The notes under the pieces: model-generated | The model's input: the letters and a program-made list of their open reading frames with translations, nothing else | Databases searched by the model: none | What the model was told of the DNA's origin: nothing | Source of the DNA: Pardosa pseudoannulata | Taxonomy: Eukaryota > Arthropoda > Arachnida > Araneae > Lycosidae | Direction: 5' to 3' | DNA: 64,000 nt | Assembly: GCA_032207245.1 (NCBI GenBank) | Contig: CM063506.1 | Location: 16,240,975 to 16,304,974 of the forward strand | Part shown: positions 1 to 11,934 of the stretch, piece after piece | How positions within the stretch are numbered: the stretch's first letter is position 1 | How the letters are laid out: each line of letters begins with the position of its first letter | Position numbers and translations under genes: made by a program

Positions 1-668
1 CGACCCAATCAAGCTGATAAAAGTTTCTACGCTTTCGAAAGTATTATAGGAGACTGTCTTGTTTCGTTTCGAACTCTCTGCACGTGTCGTGCCGTATCTC
101 ATTCAATTGTGCTCAAATAAAGAACAAATCATCGACGCGGAGTGGAATCAATGGCCGAAAGCGTGCGTTACATCATTTTCCCGTTTAGCATCTTATCATC
201 GAGCGCGCTTGATCAAGATAATAGCGAAGCGACCGATGCTCTGCGACTGGAGTATCCGGTTATCTTTCAACAACTCCCCGATTAAAGCGATACAAGAGAT
301 TTCACTTTCCTACTTGCATCCATTTTCGTTTGGAGATCAACCCTTCGATACTGACGACGTCGCGATGGAATGACGTCAAGGGATGGCATGACGTCATTTT
401 TTTCTGTTGCATCACGAATGTGAATTTACTCTGGGAAAAATGCCAAAAGCCCCGTGAAAGTTTTTCCAAGCAGGTGTGTAATAGTGACGTCTACGGACAC
501 ATAAAAATAAGACTCAGGTATCTTCTCAATGACATATTTTTCATTATCTGCGCAAGACAAGAAAATAGGAATGGAGCCAATTCATCAAGATAATTCATGC
601 TACAGTTATAATAAAATAATACGGGGAAACTTGTGCTAAAGAAAACTTTTTTGTAGAGAGAGAATACC
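1..668. other. Unassigned flank with a weak 104-codon open frame and two CRE-like palindromes
   Basis: The stretch 59-373 (+) stays open for 104 codons and looks richer in G+C than its surroundings. It begins at a TTG just after an in-frame stop and has no ATG near its start. I recognise no family in the translation. An exon entered after the TATTATAG at 42-49 is possible but unsupported. At 372-379 and 389-396 the palindrome TGACGTCA occurs twice, 17 bp apart, which is the CREB/ATF consensus; the same motif recurs inside the Helitron-like repeats of this window. Nothing else is recognisable here. Confidence 0.25.
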
Positions 669-2024
669 CTATATAATAAAAGCCTAAGTTATCTGTCCAT
701 CTGTCCTCGAATTTATGAAGCGGTTGGACCTGGAATGGATAGAGGCATTCACACAGGATTCTTGATGAGTTAGAGTTAGCAAAATTCAAAGAGAGTAAAG
801 TTTTTTTTTCTCTTAAACTATCGATCCGATAGAGCGATTTCATGCAGCGTCATGAACGGCTTTAATGCCCTTCTCATGCATTTTCATGTTTACGATACCC
901 AATAGGCAACCAATAAATTGCCTTTCCGTTTGAAATTTAAAAAAAAATCGCCAAAATCGCCATGAGTTGAGATGTGCATTGCTGCGGGAAATCACCTTAT
1001 TCTAAAATAAATTGGTATAAATAGGCTTCATAACAGAGCGACAAATACTGTCGTCTTCAAAACGTTCGAAACCCACCCCTTTCCCCCTTTTAGAGCGTTT
1101 AATGTAATTATTTCAAGCCTTATTTTCCCTGGTTAAGAGCAGGCGATTAAATTTATCAGTTTATCATATAATAAATAGGTAAAAATAACTTTTTCTAGCA
1201 TTATGACGTCATTCCTTTCACTATTTACTATTTTAAATTATATAAAAACGTCCTTATTATTTTCATCGTTTTATCACTGATATTACGTAAATAATTTTCT
1301 TTAATATTTGGCTTAAATAATAGATGTAATAATTTTTATTTTAACCAACGATTATTTTTTTTTTGCAATGAAAATTTTATTATCGATTTTAACAACAAAT
1401 TTTTTTCATAAAAGTCTAGGAGCCTATTTCACTGATAAATAGATATCAAACCCTATATTAATTATCACGTAATAAATAGGTAAAAATAACATTTTTTTCT
1501 AGGATTATGACGTCATTCTTTTAACCATCTCAATTAATCATTTCTTATTTTAAATTATTTAAATGTCGTCTGCGTTATTTTCATACGTTTTATCACTGAA
1601 CTTAGATATTATGTAAATAATTTTCTTTTATATTTGGCTTAAATAATAAATTAGGTACATATGTCATAATTTTAAATTTAATCATAGATTTTTTTGTTGT
1701 TGTTGCAATGAAAATTTTATCACCGGTATTAAGAACAAATTCTTTTTATAAAAATCTAGGAGTCTAGTTTGCAGACTAATAAATATCTAGAGATTAAGTT
1801 ATATATCTTTGAAAATTAAGAAAGTTGTTCGTTTGTGTGTTTGTTTTTTATACATAACCACACGGTTTGACTAAATGAATTCATTGTGATTCTAAACTGT
1901 ATTCATGGTATCGAGAGGCTTTAGAGGAGTATGCAGATAAACAAATTATTGAGTTTGTGCCAGATAATTATCTAAGAAACAAATCATTTTTAATGATCCC
2001 GTCATATGACGGGCTCTATGCTAG
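669..2024 (+). mobile_element. Non-autonomous Helitron-like element, copy 1 (internally duplicated)
   Basis: The left end reads CCTATATAATAAAAGCC and the right end has the 16-bp palindrome CCCGTCATATGACGGG (1998-2013), then 7 nt, then CTAG at 2021-2024 followed by T. A hairpin just before a 3' CTRR end next to T, with no terminal inverted repeats and no target duplication, is the known Helitron signature. Four other copies in the window share the sequence. This copy is the longest because about 300 bp of its interior is duplicated in tandem: the motif AATAAATAGGTAAAAATAAC starts at 1171 and again at 1471. There is no Rep/helicase coding, so movement would need a partner element. The exact 5' base is uncertain by about 4 nt, because the preceding base is not consistently A among copies. 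Confidence 0.8.
1171..1800 (+). repeat. Tandem duplication inside Helitron-like copy 1
   Basis: Two diverged units of about 300 bp each, beginning at 1171 and 1471, repeat the same order of motifs: AATAAATAGG, TATGACGTCATTC, TTTGGCTTAAATAAT, GCAATGAAAATTTTAT and GTCTAGGAG. Other copies of the family carry the unit only once, so the duplication is specific to this copy or its sublineage. Confidence 0.75.
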
Positions 2025-2533
2025 TTGAATAAATATTCTTCTTTTGAGTTAAGTTTTTTTCTTCTTAGTGGTGTAAATACATATCTTTTTTATCAGATAA
2101 TTTTTTATTATCCAAAGGCGAGAACTGAGAGATTGCATTTGAATCAGGAGTAACTGGGTCTATTGATTTTTTCTAAAGTTTGTTTAGCCCTGGATAGATC
2201 ACACGAACGGAATTCACAATCGCATTCTTTTGGAGGAAAGGTTTGTATTGATGGACGTTTTTTGTGAGTAGTGAGTTCACATTCGTTCTTGAAGAAAAAC
2301 AAGAAATCTCATACAATTTAACTTAATAATTCATCTTAGACTTGAACAAGGGAACAAACAAAATAATTTCTAAACACATCACCTTAAAAAGGCGTGAAAA
2401 CAGTGCTTTTATTTGCTGATCTGTCACCAGTTTTTATCAAATAATATTTTTTTAAACATTATTTATATTAATTTCCCAGCCTCCTTTAAAAATATGAAAA
2501 AAAACAAGCTATAACAGCTATAAAGCTATAAAT
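2025..2533. other. AT-rich spacer
   Basis: No gene, structured repeat or terminal repeat is recognisable between the Helitron-like copy and the following solo LTR. Confidence 0.5.
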
Positions 2534-2537
2534 ACAT

Positions 2538-3358
2538 TGTACCGAGGTACTTTTCTATGGTGATCTGCACGTACATGCACAGCTGTGGGAGGATTTTCCT
2601 AGACGAATTTAGGACTCCAAATGTTCACGTCAAGTTTAGGGACCCATGAAGAGAAGGTATAGATCACGGAATGGCAGCGTAACGGTCAAGCTCGCACAGA
2701 GATGTAACCATGTGTTATGGGAGAAAGGGCTAAAAATAATGTCAACTTGCACAAAAGGGGCTACTTTAATGAGCTCACCTGCACTCCCGAAGGGGGTGCA
2801 GATGTGGGGAAATTTCCCGAAAACAAGCGATCGGAAAGGAAGAAAAAAGGGGCGTTGGAAGCGAGGTGAGGAGTTGGGAAACGAAGTTAAGGAGAGGAGT
2901 TGAAGTCGGGATTCGAGAGAAGTGGGACAAGAATCTAAGCCCCGCTCACTATCACCTACTCGTCCTGTGCACCCGGACCGACTCAACGCATGAGGAAAGC
3001 CTCTACCTGAAACTCTGGACCAACTGAAGGACCAACGTACCGCGTGAGAAACGCCCCTGCCTGCTCCCCTGTGCCTTCAATGGAGGTAAAGATAAAATAA
3101 TATTTACAGTCACTTAACTTAGGCCTCTGTTAATAATTTAACTTGGTGATTAGTAATAGTTCATTATAAAGATAATTGTAGTAATTATGGCGTAAATATA
3201 AGACATAAATAATTGATGATTATGATATATGATAACCAAGGATCTATTTGTAAATGAATGTACAGAATAAATGTCTGAATCTCAGTATAAAGTATTATAT
3301 TTTTACTGTGTTTCCCCCTTGTTACGAACACTGGTGTATAGGTTGTAAGTACATTACA
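2538..3358 (+). mobile_element. Probable solo LTR (821 bp)
   Basis: A G+C-rich block inside AT-rich DNA that starts TGTACCGAGG and ends ACATTACA, the TG..CA ends expected of an LTR. It is flanked by the 4-bp direct repeat ACAT (2534-2537 and 3359-3362). A polyadenylation signal AATAAA lies near 3268, in the right place for plus-strand orientation. There is only one copy in the window, so the call rests on the ends, the target duplication and base composition. Open frames on both strands of 2636-2986 (up to 116 codons) carry no recognisable protein and reflect the lower stop density of GC-rich DNA. Confidence 0.6.
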
Positions 3359-3575
3359 ACATACATATATGGGAGCTATAAGAAATTAATTATTTAAATA
3401 ATAAAACAGGACCAAATTTGAGGGTAAGAATACTGTGCTATAAGAGTTTCCACCAAACGAAAAAGTTTGTAAAATATGCATTAATGTTTAGAAATGTGAT
3501 CGAAGTTTTGACAGATATTTCCAGTTTTTTAAAATATCTGTCAAATTATTTGAGGATATCTTATGAAATATAACG

Positions 3576-3770
3576 CTTTCTTCTTCTTCTTCTTCTGTAG
3601 CACTACAGCCTTCTAAAGGCCAAGGCTGTCTCTAAAAGTTTCTTCCATCTGGAACCATCCGCCGCCACAGTTCTCCACTGGTTATTTCCAATTTCATGAA
3701 GCGTTTTCTCAACCATGTCAATCCACCTGGTGTATTGTCTACCTTTGTTTTCCTTTTTACAATATAATGT
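3576..3770 (-). pseudogene. 5'-truncated non-LTR retrotransposon (LINE) tail with (AAG)n end
   Basis: Read on the minus strand, the last 45 or so codons of a LINE ORF2 are present, with RWIDMVEKTLHEIG followed by W-R and ending LETALAFRRL before a stop at about 3603. The tail is (AAG)n, seen as CTT repeats on the plus strand at 3579-3595. The pattern G-R-x(3)-RW-x-D-x-V-x(2)-D/T-L near the C-terminus followed by a short trinucleotide tail is typical of RTE-type and related endonuclease/reverse-transcriptase elements. Everything upstream of the C-terminus is missing. AATATAACG at the tail side and AATATAATG at the other side may be a target duplication with one mismatch. Confidence 0.75.
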
Positions 3771-4245
3771 TTTATTATAATAATATTGCAAAATAGTCAC
3801 TTTTTGATAAGTCATCCCGTTTTAATATCCAAAAGTTAAGCATAGTTCGTTAAATTGTTCAAAATCATTATTTGAGAATCATTATGTGTAAGAGATATAT
3901 TGTGCATATACAAAACAGAGCAGTCGACATCGATATGTGCAAAACATCTGTGCATGTCAGAAGGAGTATAAAACTGACTCATTTGGCATTGTAAGAGGAG
4001 CCAGATATGAAAATTTAAAAATATAACGTCCTTATAAAATATATTAGCGTTTTATTGAGGCGCATTTCAGTTTCTCTTTCTGAAACTAACTAAAAAAAGT
4101 GTAATTGTTGATATATTGGCAAAATAATAAGTTTGAAAACCACTGAGAAAGTAATTTATAACTCTGTGATTATCTCGTCATCCCTAGTTTTTTCAAGTTT
4201 AATATTACACCTGTGATTCCACCGTTTTGGCTCTTCATTGTATAA

Positions 4246-4846
4246 TGTGACGTCGCTACACCCCATTGGCTTTCCAAAGATGATTTGTTAAAACCCAGGC
4301 CAAGGCGGCATTCAGTTTGGAATTTTGACACTAAGCTACAAAAGATTTTCGGTTCGACACGCCTTGAGATGTCCGAGGTGATCAGAAGGTCGGACGCGAC
4401 GCGGGAAGGACAGACTGTCATTCGCCAACGAAAGGACCAATCGGAGGTTAGCAGGACTACGACGCTGAAAGGAAAAGCCAATGGGAAGAGGCGAAAGATG
4501 ATGTTAGGAAAATTGATTCCAGAAAAGAAGAGAATGAGCTAACGCAACGGCAGGTTGCATTGGTGTTTTTTGGAGAGTCATTCCTCCAGTTTTTTTTGTA
4601 GGACTCAAGGAGTCCAAGTTGTATCCCTGTACAACGGTATATCTGCCGGACACCCTACCGCAGATTAGGTTCGCCTCGAACCTGGGACTTGTGGGTCAGT
4701 ACACCTGAGCCGTGTGATTTCCATTCTTAAAATTTGTAAATAGCTTCATATTTAGTCGAGAATAAAAGTTGTTATTGTTATAAGCTGTCGTCGTGTTACT
4801 ACAATTTCGACACCCACACGCTACCCGAAGATCCAGTGACATTACA
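4246..4846 (+). mobile_element. Solo LTR, family L1, copy 1 (601 bp)
   Basis: Starts TGTGACGTCGCT and ends GTGACATTACA. It is the same sequence family as 42645-43235, both copies being about 600 bp. The polyadenylation signal AATAAA at 4761-4766 sits about 80 bp from the 3' end, giving plus orientation. The flanks ATAA and TTAA agree at only three of four bases, so the target duplication has decayed or is absent. No internal retrotransposon sequence adjoins either side. Short open frames inside on both strands are not genes. Confidence 0.85.
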
Positions 4847-5796
4847 TTAAGAACAAAATGAGTAACTTATGTGTATAATTAAGTTTTTTAACGTTCCTTA
4901 ATTAATCAAAATTAGAGAACGAATTACCGACTACTTTTTAGAGATCTAAATATATGTCTAAACTCTAAAGTGGTGAGAATGACTTGGATCGTCGATGTAT
5001 ATTACCCAATTTGACGTAAATTCTTTCCTAAAATGTTGTACTATTGTTTTATATATATTGCAAAACGCGGTTTGTATATTCGTATATTTGTGGTGCAAGA
5101 TATCATCTGTGGTACCTTAATTTATTAAATTTGTGGAAAAGAAAACATAAGAATTATAAAACTGTATTTTAATATTTGCAAAAATGTTTTCATTGAGTAA
5201 TTATGAAGTTTTCGTTTTCATAATAAAGAAGTCCCCCAGTAACCAAAATTTAGACCTGAAATAAAGAATTTAATTTGAAGAGTGCATCCCCATTTAAAAA
5301 TAAGCTGATGAAATGAAAAATATAATTGTTTCCTAAATAGATTTTTGTTTCTTAAAAAAACATTTACAGCGTACAGTCCATTGGTATTCCCATTTGAAAA
5401 GCAGTACAACTTTCCTCAGTTATCTATCCATCACAGAGGTGTCAGAACAATTTTCTAAGCGACATCAACAATATAATCACTTTCGTGACGGGATGGAACC
5501 GTTAGATTGTCATAACAGACAAACCAAAGGAAACTGCGGCAAATGCCATAGGCTCTAAATTATGACGAACAGATTGATTCCCTAATATCTATCTTGTTGG
5601 TGAGTTCGTTGTCATATGGACTGACTGACGCCAAAATTAGGAATGTCAGATTTAAGTGCAATTTAAACACGAGGAACACGAGCAAAATTAGTTGACAGAA
5701 GTGATGAGCAAATGCATCTTACTTAGAGTTTTTATTCAGCTCGATATATTCAATACTCTTAAAGGCTTTTATCTTGTTACTTTTTACCTCATTAGG
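4847..5796. other. AT-rich spacer
   Basis: No recognisable gene or repeat boundary. A 63-codon minus-strand open frame (5218-5409) has no recognisable content. Confidence 0.5.
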
Positions 5797-6410
5797 GTAC
5801 TTTTATCTAAGTGTTAACAATGATAGTGAGCCCGAGGCTCACAACAGAGTTTCTGCCGCTACCAGATGTTTTTTTGGTATCCACAATTATCTCAAATCTA
5901 ATCTCATAAACAGAAGAACAAAGGTATTGCTTTATAAGACGCTAATTCAGTCAATCCTCTCATACGCTGCTAAAACATGGTCATTAACTGAAAGAAACAA
6001 AGAAACACTGGCTATTTTGGAACGAAAAGTACTTCGAAGCATTTTAGGAGGTTTGAAATGCAACGACATCTGGAGGAGAAGAACAAATTACGAAATCTAT
6101 AAGATTTTTAAGGAGCCCGACATAATAAAATTCATTTCTATTCAACGTTTGAAATGGACAGGACGCGAGATTAGAATGAATGGCGGCCGAACCACCAAGA
6201 GGATCTGCGAGGCCAAACCATTGGGAGCTCGTAATAGGGGATGACCAAGAATTTGGTGGATTGACTGCCTTGTAATAGACTTAAAGATCCTAAAAATCAT
6301 AAAATGGAAGAGTCCAAGAAAAGAGAAGACTGGAACTGGATTTTGCGGAAGGCCATGGCCCACCATGGGTTGATGTGCCATTGAAGATGAAGAAGAGTAC
6401 TTTTATCTAA
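5797..6410. repeat. Target-site duplication pair of the LINE insertion
   Basis: The 14-bp sequence GTACTTTTATCTAA occurs exactly at 5797-5810 and 6397-6410, bracketing the LINE fragment. Identity over 14 bp indicates a fairly recent insertion even though the coding sequence is already broken. Confidence 0.95.
5811..6396 (+). pseudogene. 5'-truncated LINE ORF2 C-terminus with perfect 14-bp target duplication
   Basis: The translation shows the conserved C-terminal region of an RTE-like reverse-transcriptase protein: RTKVLLYKTLIQSILSYAAK, then ERKVLRSILGG, WRRRTNYEIYKIFKEPDI and RLKWTG-REIRMN. The frame is broken by a TGA at 6242-6244, where family members usually have arginine in a GRPR motif, and by a one-base shift near 6330. 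Beyond these the coding sequence continues to a stop near 6384. The copy ends in GAAGATGAAGAA and is flanked by GTACTTTTATCTAA at 5797-5810 and 6397-6410. That is the footprint of target-primed reverse transcription with early 5' truncation. It is not functional. Confidence 0.92.
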
Positions 6411-6569
6411 TGCACGAATCATTTCACCTGGAATATATATTGATGACTATTTTAAATCTAAGTTATTACGAACTGTAATTTTAACACCATAGGATTATGC
6501 CATCTTTAAAAAACAAAACACATCGTTATATTAAATTTATTAGAGTTCACATATAACTATGTTATTGTA

Positions 6570-6730
6570 AAGTGAAGCTTTATAACAGATACAGCTATTA
6601 CTCATGATTTCAGTCTCTGTTCCCGCCGAAAATGTAAATTAATGTACGAGGGTCGAAAAATAAAAAACAATAAAGCTTTATAATAGACTAAGCTATTTGT
6701 CAAGATTTCAGTCGATGTACTTTCCGGAAA
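6570..6730. repeat. Short diverged direct repeat
   Basis: AGCTTTATAA followed by a tract reaching GATTTCAGTC occurs at about 6575-6615 and again at about 6670-6715, with the spacing between the motifs preserved. Origin unknown. Confidence 0.5.
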
Positions 6731-6734
6731 AGTA

Positions 6735-7045
6735 CACTGGTGAGCAAAACTTATGCAATAGGTGGGATTTTTGCATAACTCCACGAGAAATCATCTGAGT
6801 GACATGAAATTCAGAAATGAGGGAGAGTATTAAATACGTAAAGGATGACGAAAGCATCGGCGCTGAAAAAGTAATACGGTATGGAATCAAACAAAAACAA
6901 GCTTTATTGAACGTGGAGTAACATGACTCTTTATTGTCTATCCAAGAGGAAGAACAACAAGCAGATGTTCCATAATATGGGATATGCCCTCTCCTGACTG
7001 CAATGGTTGCTTCGCACCGTCTCCGCAACTCAGGGTGCAACTCCT
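6735..7045 (-). mobile_element. 3' end of a Tc1-like DNA transposon
   Basis: The left end CACTGGTGAGCAAAAC is preceded by TA, as expected for a Tc1/mariner end at its TA target. Reading leftwards on the minus strand from 7040 the frame contains RRRCEATIAVRRGHIP and a stop zone before the terminal repeat. This resembles the extreme C-terminus of Tc1-like transposases (R-R-x(5)-I-x-A-R/K-G-G-H). The catalytic DDE region and the other terminal repeat are absent, so this is a truncated relic. Confidence 0.6.
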
Positions 7046-7871
7046 TTTAGTTTCGGAATTTCCTAAATTGGAGGCTAGGGCAGTATAAAAATTTAATTGG
7101 TTAGACCCCTTCCCTGAGGATGCGATCTATAGTCCAAGTGGTCAATTTAGATTAGGGGTTAAAAAGGAGAAAGCAAAGGAACGCAGATATTTTCGCCCTT
7201 TACTTGAAATTTAAAAATTCCTGAGAATTTTCTAGGGCCTTAATGAGGGCTTTCGGCTATAAATTTACATCGGCATCTTCAAACTCTCACATTACCTGAA
7301 ATTTCATGACATTATATTCCTTAAGGGGGCGTCTTCGGAGTTTTATAAAAGATATCTACATTAGTTTCCAGATTTAGTTTACTTTTTCTTACACATACAT
7401 ATATATATGTAATATATCAAAATTAATTAACTCTAATATTTCTTTAAAAACCTCCTGTCTCCCATTTTAATTCATATAATTTTTTCCCCAGCCTCTAAAT
7501 AGTTTAATCAAAGGAGTATTTTCCACTTAACATTCCTTTCTGTCATAAAACTGTAAACTTTCTGTCTATATAGCAGTCTCCCAGCTGTCGGCGGCAAATG
7601 GTTTCGTGTTTTGCTGATATTGCATTTAATTTGCTTATTAAATTGTTTTTTACCGTGGGAAAGTTATTTCTGTCATCGCTCTTGGGTGAATCTCTGTTCG
7701 ATCAGAGTGAACTCTGTGGCTTTTGGTTGTATGTTGTAAAGAAGATTAGATGTGTGTTGTTTCCGCTCTGGAATAAAGTTTAAATTAGACTTCTACGTTC
7801 TCTTCAATGTCGGCCTGACATTGCTAGCTGCTGAGCTTTCTCCTTGTGAAGGAGTTTTATAAAAAATGGAT
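7046..7871. other. AT-rich spacer
   Basis: No gene or element boundary recognised. It leads directly into the microsatellite block. Confidence 0.5.
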
Positions 7872-8267
<396 letters not shown>

Positions 8268-8858
8268 ATAGGGGTATCTTGACATTTATTCTTCCCGCAT
8301 TGATCATTTGATTCATCTGGTCCTGAATTTATCGCTGTACGATCAATTATTTGTTTCCTACCTTCATCATTCCCAAATTCTTTGCTCTCCATTCATCTAC
8401 CATCGAAAAAGTTCGATCCCGTTATTTTATCTTCATGGTTTTTTTTAAGATAAAGTGACGGAATGGTTTTTGCGAGAATTGGAGAAATTACTTTCTCCGT
8501 ACTATTAAGAATGTTGCTTGGTCGTGGGAATGACAAAAATATTTCTCGCTCAACAAGAGTTATCTTAGACCACCAGAAGTTTAGGAAACTACCAGAGGTC
8601 TATAGGTTAGTAACTTAACATCTAGTGTGGTCTAACTTTGCAGAGCCTGTGAACAGATCAAGGACAAGACCATGAGATATAGGAGAAGGATGGCGAAAAT
8701 TGACCTAAATCCGTGTTAAGTTTTTTAGAGGCATATGAAGCTTTGTCAAAATTGAAATCATGTATATACTCGTACACAGTGGTAGACAGTGCTGGTGTAC
8801 TTTCAGAAGTAAAGGTAATTAAACGCTAGTAGTTTGTAGGCAGCGGATTAACTTATCC
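8268..8858. other. Spacer without recognisable features
   Basis: No coding potential, repeat boundary or terminal inverted repeat recognised. Confidence 0.5.
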
Positions 8859-9819
8859 TCTATATAATAATAGCCTAAGTTATCTGTACGTCTGTCCTCG
8901 ATTTTATGAAGCGGTTAGACCTGGAATGGATAGAGGCATCCATAGTTAGCAAAATTCAAAGTGTTTATCTTCTCCTAAACTATCTATCCGATTCTAAAAT
9001 AAATTGGTATAAATAGGCTTCATATCACAGCGAAAAATACTGCCTTCTTTAAAACGTTCGAAATCCACCCCTTCCCCTCTTTTCGAGCTTTTAATGCCAT
9101 TATTTTAACTCATATTTTCCCCGGTTAAGAGCAGGTGATTAAATTTATCAATTTATCACACAGCAAATAGGTAAAAAGTAACATTTTTTCTAGCATTATG
9201 ACGTCATTCCTTTAACCATCTCATTGAATCATTTTTTTATTTTAAATTATTTAAATTATGCCTTATTTTCATACGTTTTATCATTGAACTTAGATATGAC
9301 GTCAATATTTTTCTTTTATATTTGGCTTAAATAATAGATTAGGTACATATGTGATAATTTTTAAATTTAATCATCGATTATTTTTTGTTGCAATGAAAAT
9401 TTTATCACCGGTATTAACAACAAAGACTAGGAGTCTATTTCATGGACTAATATATATCTAGCTTTTAATTTATATATCTTTGAAAATTAAGAAGTTTGCT
9501 CGTTTGTGTGTTTGTTTTTTATACATAACAACAGGGTTTGCGACCCATTCGCTAAATTTTGGCTATCATTCATATATACCGCCAAATAATCACTGTCAAT
9601 ATTAAAACTTATGCTGTCCATCCTATCAAGTAATATTACAAGTTAAATTAAAGGTGGCAACTAACATGCGGTCAATAAAGATAAACAAATTATTCAGCGT
9701 GTACCAGATAATTTTCAGCCAAAAAATAAACCATTTTTTTACATGTCTCATAAGGTACTTAACAATTTTGGAAGATTAAAAATATTACTGATCCCGTCAT
9801 ATGACGGGCTGTATGCTAG
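8859..9819 (+). mobile_element. Non-autonomous Helitron-like element, copy 2 (961 bp)
   Basis: Starts TCTATATAATAATAGCC and ends with the perfect hairpin CCCGTCATATGACGGG (9793-9808), 7 nt, then CTAG at 9816-9819 followed by T. The interior repeats the family landmarks TATGACGTCATTCC, TTTGGCTTAAATAATAG and GCAATGAAAATTTTATC once each. This copy has the best-preserved pair of ends in the window (TC at 5', CTAG at 3'). It has no coding sequence. Confidence 0.85.
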
Positions 9820-10770
9820 TACAAAATAGTATTAAAAATTTTTATTGTAAAGTACCATGTTACGGATAATTAATTTATTCATAGTCGCAAACTTTACTGA
9901 ATTTATAATCCATTATTTTCAAGTTCCGCCTCTTTAAAAAACGATGTATGTAAACGATGACTCCAATGTATATGAAGTGAGTGTGGAGTAACATATAAAT
10001 TAAAAGTAGAATTAAATATAAAAAAAAGGGTTGTAGAAGCTTTATTTTAAGCCATTATTAGTCTGGACACCCTTTAAAGTTGGCTTTCTTCTTAAAAAAC
10101 TATTCGAACCGGAAAGAATGCTTTACATACACTAACGTTATAAAAAAAATGAATTATTTTTTTCTAATTATTTATAAAATAATTTTAGAAATTAAGAAAC
10201 TTTTAAACTATACTAAAAATTATTGAATTTCAATAACTAGCAGAATTTATTAAGGGGCTTATTCCATTATCTTGCTTAAGTGAGATCTCCTATCGCAATT
10301 CTATTAACTGCATTTAACTGTATTCTTAAAAAGGGAATAAATAAAGTTGTTATACAAAATGTGTAATACACTAAAATCTCAAAAAATAGAGTTTGGCTGA
10401 AGTAAACATTTTCAATAAAACTGTGTCGCCAAACGACGTCAATTTAAAATGTTTCCAAACCGAGGCATGCTAAGCAGTTTTCTTCAGTTTTTGTGTAGTT
10501 TTTATGTATTAACAAAATATTGTATTAATTTTCACTGATGTTCAATGGATTTTATAAGAAATATTTAAACTTTTACGTTGTCTAGCAAATTTTTTCTTCT
10601 TTGTTTTTTCACAGCTTTACAACCTCTGTAACTTGACAAAATAGTGAACGTTTTAAGAAATCATACTCAGTTTTATGACACACTACTTGACAATGAACAA
10701 AAAATTTAATATAGAATGAGACAAAATTAATGCACCTGCAACCAAGTGCGGATCATAGTGTAGAAAAATA
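9820..10770. other. AT-rich spacer
   Basis: No gene or recognisable element. Confidence 0.5.
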
Positions 10771-10890
10771 TCTAGGCCCCGGTCAAACTGCAATTTTGAA
10801 CTTTTTTTTTTGTTTTTTGGATGAAAGCTGTATATAACAAACTAATAAACAGAAATATATTGCTGCAACTTTACAAAAGCAAAAGTTTAC
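10771..10890 (+). repeat. Interspersed repeat X, fragment 1
   Basis: Begins near TCTAGGCCCCGGTCAAACTG and runs through AATTTTGAA, CTGTATATAAC and ATATATTGC. The same order of motifs is seen at 33984-34058 (+), 46128-46238 (-) and 47134-47228 (+). The end resembling CAGGGYCCGGKCAAACTG looks like a DNA-transposon terminus, but no partner terminus or target duplication could be assigned. Confidence 0.55.
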
Positions 10891-11225
10891 CATTGATATC
10901 TGCTGCTATTTATAAAATGTACAGAAATAGATGAGTGCTTCCAAATATAGAAATATTATTACGAATATATTTAACTTTGACTATATCAAATACATCTGTT
11001 GAAAGATAATACTGAGTATTAAAACGGAACCATGATACTTCAGTCGGCAATGGCATCGTATTCATAACCGTAATACTGCAGGATTGAGACTCGTGCCATC
11101 GAAAGATCCACCGTGTTTATTAATAGAGGAAAGTGAAATAGGTTTGTGGTCGCAATGTCTTCTAAGTTTTCAAATGAAGCCGCTGAAGTTGGCAGACGAA
11201 ATATGCGGGAGGGGGGGGGTCAAAT
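10891..11225. other. Spacer with a G-run
   Basis: The G-run is at 11210-11219, just upstream of a solo LTR. Nothing else is recognised. Confidence 0.5.
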
Positions 11226-11934
11226 TGTGACGGCTTCAATCTTCTCAAATGAGAGGTAACGTGAATAATGGATCACAGTCAAAGAATAAATTGGAAATTT
11301 ACTTTAATTCTGGATTAAATACGGCTATTTATGAAAGAATGTTAATTCCTAAATCATCTAGCAAAGGATGGTTGCCGATAAAAATTCCTCACGACGATCA
11401 CAGTCGAAAGAAAAACAAGAGATTTAATAATCTCTTACAAATGGGGAGGATTTTCAGGGTGCAATCAAACACAATTTATCCCCCGTTCGGTATCCGAGGC
11501 TCTGCTGCTCCCTATAGGAGCGGACTTTACGAATCTCCCGAACTAGCAAGCTGGCTCTCTAGTAAAAAGGCGAAAGACTCCACGAGGTCAACACACCAAT
11601 GAAAAAAATGACGAAAAGCCCTGAGTCGCAAAATTGTAGACTTTTTATACCTGGGGGGGGTCAGTTACTGTTCCGCCAATTGTTTTTTGGGTCAGTTAAG
11701 ATCCCAGTTACTTAAGAACTCCAGCTAAAGTTACAGTTAGATTTTTTAGCTGAATTATCATTCGCTGGCAGTCCCTTCACGGAATATCCGAGCATTCATT
11801 AACGAGATCCATCAGGGGCGTATTCGTCTATTCAGTCCGATTGTCAAGATCCCAGACTCTGCGATTGTCCACGTAAACAGGTGCACTACGATCAGCTGTT
11901 TTGGCGCGTGCTCGGATAAAGGGGAGTCTTTATA
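11226..11934 (-). mobile_element. Solo LTR, family L3, copy 1 (709 bp)
   Basis: Same family as 29845-30578 and 62783-63518. Read on the minus strand it runs from a degraded start (TATAAAGACTCCCC) to GCCGTCACA. The promoter TATAAAAAG is kept at 11641-11649 (minus). Flanks AAAT and ATAT agree at three of four bases, fitting an older insertion. The 117-codon plus-strand frame at 11249-11602 runs antisense to the LTR and carries no known domain, so I treat it as chance. No internal gag-pol adjoins. Confidence 0.85.
11641..11649 (-). promoter_or_regulatory. TATA box of L3 LTR, copy 1
   Basis: TATAAAAAG on the minus strand, in the context CCAGGTATAAAAAG(C/T)C(T/C) shared by all three L3 copies. 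Its conservation where surrounding LTR sequence has diverged supports a core promoter role. Confidence 0.7.

Noticed and set aside
11249..11602. 117-codon plus-strand frame
   Set aside because: Antisense to a solo L3 LTR. The equivalent frame in copy 3 (62819-63085) differs in length and sequence, so it is not conserved.
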